Assembly: GCA_029844215.1 (NCBI GenBank)
Contig: CM056740.1
Span: forward strand, 29,059,873-29,123,872
DNA length: 64,000 nucleotides
Direction: 5' to 3'
Source: Przewalskia tangutica
Taxonomy: Eukaryota > Streptophyta > Magnoliopsida > Solanales > Solanaceae
Positions 56,228 through 64,000 of the stretch are shown here, piece by piece. A model generated the notes under the pieces. That model was not told where the DNA came from. It saw only the letters and a program-made list of their open reading frames with translations, and did no database searches. How positions within the stretch are numbered: the stretch's first letter is position 1; every line of letters begins with the position of its first letter. A program made the translations under genes and the position numbers.

Positions 56228-56969
56228 CCATGTACATGTATCCGTGATGTGGGTACGAGATACCCGTGCAGTATATTCATGATTTTGACATGACTCTCAT
56301 TTAAAGAAAGGAAAGGCACAGTTGACTCTCATTTTTATAAAGTACAGTGATACAGTGGTACAGTGGTACAGTGGTACAATGATACAGTGTTACAGTAGTA
56401 TAGTGGTACATTGATACAAGGTATAGTTGACTCTTATTTATTATGGCACGGTTGGATCTGGTATTTGATTTCATACTTGTCCCTGTCATCTTTTGTACAG
56501 TTATGATCTTATTTACTGTACTTCATGTTTACATACTTGGTACCTTATTGTACTGACCCCCTTCGGGGGGCTGCGTTCATGCCCGCAGGTATAGATACTC
56601 AGTTTGGTGATCCTCGAGCTTAGGATCTTTTCCCAGCCTTTTGAGATAGCTCCACTGATCCGGAGCTTGTCATTGTACAAGTCTTCCATTATGACTTATG
56701 TATATTCAGGGGTACGGCGGGGCCTTGTCCCGTCACATGTCTTTATCAAACTCTTAGAGGTCTTGTAGACAGGTGTGGGTTGTATATGTATTTGGACATA
56801 TGTGAGTTGTACTAGTTTTGGCTATATCTATATACAGTGTCGGTCTTGTCGGCTTGCCTGTTTTTATAACATGAGTTTTCTTAGAGTTTCCGCTGATTTT
56901 ATGTGATGTATGGATAGAAGGGTGCCCAGGTAAGGCACCAATCGCAGGCCCGGGGTTCGGGTCGTGACA

Positions 56970-57723
56970 TTTATGACTGATGTGTCATTATCAGTCATCA
57001 CTCTCGTTTCAAGTAGCATATCCAACAATCGGTTTTCCAAGCCTCTTTCAGCAGTAACTCAATAGTTCAAATGCCAAAATAATATGTATGAATGAGATGG
57101 ATATTTGTACACCATGAAATCTACATAAATAATACAATCAGTATTATACGCTCTTTTTCAAATATCAGGCGAGATGTAAAGTGATAGATGAATGGAAAAT
57201 TAAATCAAAAATAGTAATATCACACATGGCTACGAGCCCACTCAACACGTATTTCCAGACATAATGAGTCACCCTTAGGGGACAAGGTGATGAACAAGCA
57301 CAACAATCTCAAGTAATGGCGGCAAGCCTAAATAGTGGCGACAAGCCCATATAACATAATCGGAATTGGCTTAAGGCCGATTTCCCAAATTATGCATGGT
57401 CATAATTATACACTGGTACCCACTCAAGCGTTCATCCCAGCCGCTAAGGTGGGACCCACAACACGCCTAATACCCCTCAATACTTATAGTTATTATGTAC
57501 TCTTATCGAAGTCTTCAAGAAGAAAAATAGTAGCCTACCTCATTGTCGAGAGGGTGGCATAGACTCCTAGCCCACGACATTCTTTCGGACGAGTATCAGA
57601 TGATCATGACTCAACAAACACGTATATGTTCTAGGTTTACGCACATAAAGTCAAGACATAAGACTATTTTCTAATGGAATATGTGTTATCCGGTCCGGAA
57701 TGGGACTATTGAAACTAATTTTG
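56970..57723. other. Unassigned flank between E and F
   Basis: Not matched elsewhere in the window. It contains paired phrases GGCGGCAAGCCTAAATAGTG / GGCGACAAGCCC and GGCTTAAGGCCGATTTCCC, which have the look of an older LTR relic, but I see no termini. A 75-codon frame at 57335-57562 has no recognisable motif. It is the target into which F inserted (probable TSD TTTTG at 57719-57723). Confidence 0.5.
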
Positions 57724-60700
57724 TGTCACGACCCAACCCCGGGCCCGCGACTGGTGCCCTACCTGGGCACCCCTTACAGGTATACATCAGAGAATAGCAG
57801 TGGAACATATAAAACTCATAAATACTTAAACAGTAAATATCAACAGGTTAGCCGATAAGGCCACCTTCCGTAAAATATACATGAACCAAAATAAAATATA
57901 CCAGTACATTTCTGTTCTTAAAAACACAATCCACAATGTGACTACAGACCTATAATAATAACAACTGTGATGGGACAGGACCCCGCCATACCCCTGAATA
58001 TTCAACAACCGACCATACCAGGGATCTGAACCAGGGATAAGCCTCCGGAGTAATGAAGTTTCCCAACAGCTGAACAGTGATCCTAAGAGTGAGGATCAAT
58101 AACCTATACTCTACCTGCGGCATGAACGCAGGCCCCCCGAAGGAGGTCAGTACAACATGTACCAAATATGTGAAATCAGCATCAGAATGAAATCATAAGT
58201 CTAAAATAAAGCCGAGACACGTATGATAATTCAATTAATAAAGATAATCGTGTCTTACTAACAATGAGAGTAAACAAGAGTATACCTTACTGCATAAAAA
58301 TAGGAGGCTCATGATCAAAGTAGGGCCACCCGCCCGTAGTATCATTAAGCAATCCTACTCCTGGACTATTTCACCCGCAAGGGCCGTATGGACCCGCATG
58401 AGGTAACTTCCTCGCATAGACTGTATCCGCTCGTATAGGTCGTATGGACCCGTATGAGGTATTCCCCGCATAGGACTGGTCCACCCCGCATAGGACTATT
58501 TCACCCGCAAAAGCCCTTACGGACTCGCATGAGGTATTCCTCGCATCATGGGTAGCAAATCCACGGAATATGTAAATGCCACAAACCCGGGGAATGACCC
58601 CGTAATGAACAATATACAACCAGCTATCATACATAACATAAGCACTACCGGCTTATCATACATAACATAAGCACTACCGGCTTATCATACATAACATAAG
58701 CACTACCGGCTTATCGTACATAACATAAGCAAGTTAAGAAATCCCCCTAACTTCTTATTAGTCTTATACATATACACTCTCATTTTAGTTTACTTAAGGC
58801 ACTAACATGTCAATATAAAAATCCGAGAATTTAACCCAAAGTACTACGTACTTCTATTCCTTTAAAATGACTCTTTTTCATATAAAACTTCCAAGATACT
58901 AATAACCGTAGTATCAAGTCATATCTACTTTTCAAGACAAGTCACAATACCTTTTAGAAATACATTTATAGGCTTCTAAATCAAGTGACTTCTTTCTTTT
59001 AAAACCTTAAGAAATCGATGCCTCAAAATCAATATGCCTTTCATTATTTCAAGTCATTTATCATACTTACATTACTTAGAGTAAACCACTCTTTTTAACT
59101 TTCCATAAAGCTATTATAACCAACTTCCCATAAAGCCGTTATACTAGCTTTATACTTTAGACAAATACATTCTTTTTTATAACCAAGAGACTTATACTTT
59201 CAAAATCAAGTATCATATACTTTTAAAATACTTTAAGTCTCTTAACTTTTAGAAACTAAGATATCCTTAATATTCTTAAACAAGTGAGTTAAGTCCCTAA
59301 CTCAACAAACTTGGACATTCTTAAAATAAACCAAGGATAATAAATGGATTAGATTGTCAAAAATCTCGTACGTCTACCGTACTATATATTTACAACTATT
59401 CATGCTCAAGAGATAAGAAAGTTCCACATACCTCTTCGGTTCAATCCACTTGCTAAGTCCAATACGCCGTACGTAGTATGTCAACCTATAATGACCATAA
59501 TACGTCTATTAACTTCTAACTTCAAACGTAGAATATTCCAAGTGCAAAGTCACTAAATTCTACGGAAAATCGGACAACACTTCCTTTGTTTCTACATACT
59601 TTTCCACCTTTTTCAAGGCCCGAATTCAATAACCAAACACGCCACATTTAAGGCTCAATAATGTAGTTAACGATAGGGGATTACACGCCTACAAGACGTG
59701 TAAAATTCCGCCCCACAAATTAATATCAAACTAGTCCAACATACAAAGTCATTCTCAGCCAAAGGTGTCACAACATATCTTTCTTTCCAATTCCTTTTCA
59801 ATTCAAGTTGTTAGTATGACATGTTATCAAGCCGCAATCGATTATAACTACTACAATCTTCAAGTAGGTAACATGCGACGATTCTAATTATCGACCAAAA
59901 TTGTATTTCAATTTCAAATGGCTAAACATGCCATTTCGGATTTTAGGCTTCCAATAACCATAACATTTATCAATCTTTAATACATATACTTCATGCTAGT
60001 TAAAATGTAAGGCTACAACAATATGTAATCTTATACACTTAAGAGAACAAGATTGTTACCTTAGTGAGCCTTAATCCACTTCAAGATCCGAAGTCGCTTC
60101 CTAGCAACTTAGAGCCTCTCCTTGACATTCCAATCCGCCACTTGAAGCCCTTAGAAGATCACAAATAACTTTCCTTCAATTCTCAATCCAAACCTAGGAA
60201 AATGACTAGGTTTTCACCTTGCGACTAATACGAAAACGCCACTTTTCCGGGATCTTTCTATTGAGATTTCCTTACAATACCCTTAGGAACCTTGGTTTAA
60301 CGTGTGGAGATTATTGGACAATAAAAAAAAAAAAATCTCTCCTAAGGGAACCCTAACCCGAGAGCAAGCATAAGAGGTCTTCAAAGTTCTTGAAATTTTT
60401 CTAAGTGTTAAGTGCCTTGTCTTGCTACTAGTTCACATATATAACACTAGGAAGGGTCAAGATTAGCACAATTGTGTGGCTTGGATGAGTTTCACAAGGA
60501 TCAAGCCCAAGTGGCCCTTGGACTTAGTCAACATTGTCAAGCTTCTAAGACTTAGCAAGACTTGCTAATCTTATTAATGGTCAAATGACCCTTTTACCCA
60601 TGTCCAAATCGTCCAAGACCAATAAGGGGGGTGACACGTGTCGTCCTCCTGTTCGTCGCAATATTTCGTTTTCCGACATTTCCATAATTTCGATAAATTT

Positions 60701-60779
60701 TTACTCGTCTCAAATCTTAACATTTTTGAGTTCTTACGTACGTTCTTATAAACATATCCTGGAATTCCGGGGTGTAACA
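57724..60779 (-). repeat. 3' LTR of element F
   Basis: TGTCACGACCCAACCCCGGG to ...ATTCCGGGGTGTAACA, 3056 bp. Triple tandem copy of about 30 bp (CATAACATAAGCACTACCGG CTTATCATA) at 58635-58730. GACACGTGTC at 60633-60642 with a TATATA box near 60438. An A12-13 run lies near 60329. Clearly related to the D LTRs over its whole length. Confidence 0.92.
58635..58730. repeat. Tandem repeat, about 30-bp unit, three copies, in the F LTR
   Basis: CATAACATAAGCACTACCGG plus CTTATCATA repeats three times and a partial fourth. D has only one comparable unit (27712-27735), so the expansion is specific to F or its subfamily. Confidence 0.85.
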
Positions 60780-60815
60780 TTCTTCCCCCCTTAGAAACAT
60801 TTGTTCCCGAATGTT
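60780..60815 (-). other. Polypurine tract and hairpin, element F
   Basis: Minus-strand AAGGGGGGAAGA next to the LTR. The stem AACATTTG/CGAATGTT (60796-60815) has one weakened pair (G-T) relative to A and D. Confidence 0.82.
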
Positions 60816-60944
60816 CTTTCGGAGTCAATCTTAAAGATAGCGACATAGTCTCCTTACAACCCCTACATACCAATAATGCCACACGTGGCCACATAACAAT
60901 ACTCATACTAAAATGTCAACCTGAACCCCATGTGTCAACGTCGG

Positions 60945-61740
60945 TTATCTGCATAAAGCTTCTGCTGACTTTGAGCTTACTAATAATCTTTCCTGGATAA
61001 GCTTCGCCTTATCCACAGCCCGCTGAATTAAGTCTGGACCAAATAACTGAACCTCGCCTACGTCGAACCAACCAATCGGTGAGTCTACACTTTCTTCATA
61101 TCGAGCCTCATACAGGGCCATCTGGATACTGGAATGGTAGCTTTTGTTATATGCAAACTCAACAAGAGGCAAAATAATTCTTCCAGCTAACTCTGAAATC
61201 AATAACACCGGCCCGCAACCTATCCTCAAGTGCCTGGATAGTACGCTCTGCCTGTCCGTCGGTCTGAGGGTGAAATGCCACACTGAGACTCACATGTGTC
61301 CCTAATACCTTCTGGAAAACCTCCAGAAGTCAGCCGTAAACTGAGCTCATCTGTTTGACATCATAAATGTAGGAACCCCGTGCAGTCTCACAATCTCCCT
61401 GCTATATAAGCTAGCATAACCCTCAGCCGAGTAAGTGGTCCTAACCGGAAGAACACGGCTGGTTTCGTCAGCCTGTTTACTAAGACCCCCCCCCCTAGGG
61501 AGTCACACTTCCTCTGAGTACGATGTCACCCTGTAACAAGATCCATAATAATCACCTCTCATATCTAAGTCGGGATCTAAATCGCCTGTAATAGCCCACT
61601 GGGCTTCTGGTGTTCAACCTTGACCTGCTACTAATTCGGACATTAAGCAACAACTCTGCTACGTCCCTCTTTAGGCCATCTTACCAATACATACATCTGA
61701 GGTCACGACATAACTTAGTCGACCCCGAACAATTATAGCA
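60945..61740 (-). pseudogene. Element F integrase core relic, chromodomain deleted
   Basis: Minus-strand LVEFAYNKSYHSSIQMALYE, then ESVDSPIGWFDVGEVQLFGP and AVDKAKLIQERLL read in one frame at 61283-60945. After ...KLYADNRR the sequence passes straight to the post-stop tail (CATGGGGTTCAGGTTGACAT), so the GPY/F module and chromodomain are gone. Upstream core and zinc-finger regions are present but frameshifted (61320-61740). Confidence 0.8.
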
Positions 61741-62499
61741 ATAAGCACTGCGTGTCTCCCCTAAAACCTGCTGACAAGTCCTGCAGCACCGGGTACACAC
61801 AATCTATCCACATATCACAGCACCCCATCCGGTGCTACTCAAACATGCTCTTCTCTTCTCGGAGATCTGTATCTCGATACCGTATCATAACTGGATCCTC
61901 ATATTGTCTCCTTTTCACCTGCTCGACGAAGGAAGACTCGGCAACCCCTCGGATCCAAACTTCATTTACCTCGGAAATAAAAAATCGAACCCCTCAGCTC
62001 GGTAGCTGATGAATCTCACAGACCACGTCCTGTCTATCTGGCTACACATATGACAGACTACCCTTAGATCCACGACTAAGAGCATCTGTAACTGTCTTGG
62101 CTTTCCCCAAATGGTATAGGATATCAATATCACAATCCTTGAGTAACTCTAACCATCGTCTCTGTCGCAAATTCAACTGTCTCTGTATGAAGATATACCG
62201 GAGGCTCTTGTGGTCTGCACAAATATCCACATGAAGTCTATATATACGTCATGCCTCCAAACCTTCAAGGCATGATTAACTGCCGCCAACTCTAAATCGT
62301 GAGTGGCGTAATTTCCTTTCATGCTTCCCTAACTGCCGGGAAACATAGGCTCTATCCTTATCGTGTTGCGTCAGCACACAACCTAGCCCAACACCCAACG
62401 TTTTACCATAATAACCTAACCCTCTAGTCTCTCAGGAGGGGTTAGAACTGTAGTCGCGCTCAACTTATCTTCCAATAACTGGAAGCCTTTCACATACAT
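61741..62499 (-). pseudogene. Element F RNase H and linker relic
   Basis: Minus-strand ADHKSLRYIFIQRQLNLRQR, WLELLKDCDIDILYHLGKAK and VTDALSRGSKGSL (62230-62042) keep the D of DHKSL and the last Asp. The N-terminal part (LELAAVNHAL-like, then YCDAS expected) is broken at 62270-62460. Linker sequences toward the integrase are at 62000-61760. Confidence 0.82.
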
Positions 62500-63590
62500 G
62501 CGAAATATTCGGGTATCCTTAATCTCTATTATGGTTCCTGTTTCCCTTTCTCTGTTGCAACCAAACTTGGTCACAACTCAGATTTGATTCTTTTGCTTGC
62601 CTCATGGCTAAGACTTCCTGTCAATCACAATTTTTTTTGGGGGGAAGATTTCCTTGATCGTGTCAAGTAGCAACCCGATTATTCTCTCCCAGCTCGTAGA
62701 GCTTATAGTCAGGTGTTCAGCCTCAATTCACGATATTACATAATCCAATGACCTGCCCATATTTCTTATCGTTCGAGTGTCTACTCACCTTTCCTTTATA
62801 AGTTATTTCAAGTTGTCCTGGGGTCCCTTACCCCTCCGTATTTTCTTACTATCTTTCTCGTCAGTACAGATGTTACCATATTTCCTCGAGGTGTTCTTAC
62901 TGCCCATCATTTACTAATGGTCTTTACACTAGTCTGGGGTAATCATATCTCGTGCAACTTACATAACCATAGTTGTACTCTCTTTCATCATTCTGGTCAT
63001 AACCCTTCCTTATGCTTATTATTAGCAAAGTATTTCTATCTTGATTCATAATCATACAGTTTCATGCATGCGTATTACCTGCATTTATATCCTTACGACA
63101 CTTCCTCGACCATTTCCTAACGTCGTTCTCAATTACCCCAACACAAAACTTCTCTCACGGTTATCTAAAATTGTAACCTATGGCATGACGATATTGAAGA
63201 CATTACCAGTCTTCTATCCTTCGTCTAACAACATGGGTACACATAACCCCATAATGCGTAAAACTATCCTTTTACGTGGGGGAGGGAACTTATCCCCCTA
63301 TCAAAATCTTAATCATCAAGCGTCATCTTATAATCGTATAGATTTTCAAAACCTACCAACGATGTCTTATGTTTTCCGCAGGCAACACTCGTACTTATCT
63401 CATTCTTGCTTGCGCGCTTTCCTGAAATTATCCGGAAGGTCGTGGCTCTGACCGCCACACCAAACCAAATCCAAGTACCTCCAAGGGCACTCAACATAAA
63501 CTCCTTCAAATTCGAGTATTACTTACTTCTGCATTAATTTATCTCAAATGAACAAGTCACACAGACTTATTAAAATCAATTATGACAAAG
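62500..63590. other. Noncoding filler in F where RT should lie
   Basis: Shared with D 24716-25485 plus two blocks not in D (about 62711-62870 and about 63000-63225). There is no RT palm, FIDD or connection motif. A 136-codon plus-strand frame at 63041-63451 crosses one of the F-only blocks and lacks recognisable content; I do not call it a gene. Confidence 0.65.
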
Positions 63591-64000
63591 AAGGAAGGAT
63601 AATTCACCGATTACAACCACTTCCCTTCCTTTCCATTCGATAACCGGTTTACGGAAAAACTGGTACCGAACCAATATCTCTCTGCAGTCAACGTATGCAT
63701 AACAAGAGGCCAACTAGCCCGTACTCATAATGACCTCAACGTCTGTCATAACAGCTCTGCTAGGTCTGCTAGGGTCCAACGACTGTATCATTACCGATAA
63801 TTATTATCTACCCGGTCAGCTACCACCCAACTCTCACGGGTGTGGTCACCTCGAAAGGTTCTCATGGATTCAGGCTCTATTTCTTTACACTTGGTTGCTC
63901 TCTTTTCACCGTCGTATTTCTTCCGTACCTCCAAACTTATATTAACATACGTACATAACTTCCCTATTAAATCTGGCCTCCAATCTTTGGAGTTACTAAA
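63591..64000 (-). pseudogene. Element F protease relic (window edge)
   Basis: The minus strand aligns with the A0 protease: DVEVIM, LASCYAYVDCREILVRYQF, KPVIEWKGRE near 63750-63610, and the stretch before the catalytic loop (GAGCCTGAATCCATGAGAAC) near 63865. Continues out of the window. Confidence 0.7.

Larger units (their letters stand above)
34018..56969 (+). mobile_element. Element E: non-autonomous element with about 4.1-kb LTRs, split by B and C
   Basis: 5' LTR remainder 34018-36234, primer site 36238-36250, interior 36235-36470 plus 42532-43400, and 3' LTR 43401-45605 plus 55069-56969. Removing B and C leaves an interior of about 1.1 kb with only a gag start remnant. The 3' LTR is about 4.1 kb when joined, several times its interior. 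G is a relative. The 5' LTR has lost its first about 1.8 kb. Confidence 0.87.
55069..56969 (+). repeat. 3' LTR of element E, second part
   Basis: It resumes with ACCTACTAACGACTCATAAA and ends ...GGTTCGGGTCGTGACA. It differs from the 5' LTR by a duplicated block near 55430-55520, a four-copy instead of five-copy minisatellite, and a TA run at 56193-56224. Multiple C(A/G)TACAT-type motifs (TACGGTGGACGTACATAGT) recur at about 34543, 34850, 55245 and 55640. No gene. Confidence 0.9.
57724..64000 (-). mobile_element. Element F: sister of D, left half only (runs off the window)
   Basis: 3' LTR 57724-60779, polypurine tract, then an interior that parallels D: integrase relic without chromodomain, RNase H, noncoding filler where RT is expected, and protease relic at the window edge. 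The interior is somewhat better preserved than in D. The 5' LTR lies outside the window. Confidence 0.88.

Noticed and set aside
63041..63451. 136-codon plus-strand frame
   Set aside because: Crosses the noncoding filler of F; no homologue in D because part is absent there, and no recognisable motif.

Overview
This window is a stack of Ty3/gypsy (Metaviridae) LTR retrotransposons with no host gene that I can recognise. The proteins are plant chromovirus Gag-Pol relics. They have a CCHC zinc knuckle, a DPGST protease, an RT with an FIDD box, RNase H, an HHCC/DD-type integrase with a GPY/F module, and a C-terminal chromodomain, which fits the Tekay/Del clade. All readable primer-binding sites match the plant initiator tRNA-Met 3' end (TGGTATCAGAGC). 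The LTR ends (TGTTACACCCCG...GGTCGTGACA) resemble families common in Solanaceae; that assignment is from memory and unverified. The setting is dicot heterochromatin.

Layout. (1) 1-432 is the end of a minus-strand LTR ('H') inserted into the 5' LTR of plus-strand element 'G' (433-4315). G has a tiny interior and a truncated 3' LTR. (2) 4316-32475 is old minus-strand element 'A0', which has lost its left LTR. Element 'A' (6248-16925, TSD GTGGG) sits inside its RNase H. Element 'D' (20066-29846, TSD ATTAA) sits beside its primer-binding site. (3) 32476-33418 is an inverted LTR piece and 33419-34017 is unassigned. (4) 34018-56969 is plus-strand element 'E', with LTRs of about 4.1 kb and an interior of about 1.1 kb. 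Gag-only element 'B' (36471-42526, TSD GGAAT) lies at its gag start codon region. Minus-strand element 'C' (45606-55063, TSD ATATA) lies in its 3' LTR. (5) 56970-57723 is unassigned. (6) 57724-64000 is minus-strand element 'F', a sister of D, running off the window.

How the parts relate. Four perfect 5-bp target-site duplications establish the order: A and D entered A0, and B and C entered E. Only A0 and A retain relics of all pol domains, and both are broken by frameshifts. B, C, D, E, F and G lack essential domains but share LTR ends, primer site, leader and a hairpin near the 3' LTR with A/A0. They look like non-autonomous derivatives mobilised in trans.

Two points deserve attention. First, differences between paired LTRs fall mostly at CAG/CTG trinucleotides, where one copy often has CG or CGG. 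This suggests base-calling error at methylated CHG sites, so many frameshifts may not be real. Second, most LTR families share a GACACGTGTC palindrome about 180-190 bp upstream of a TATA box, plus a conserved hairpin beside the polypurine tract.
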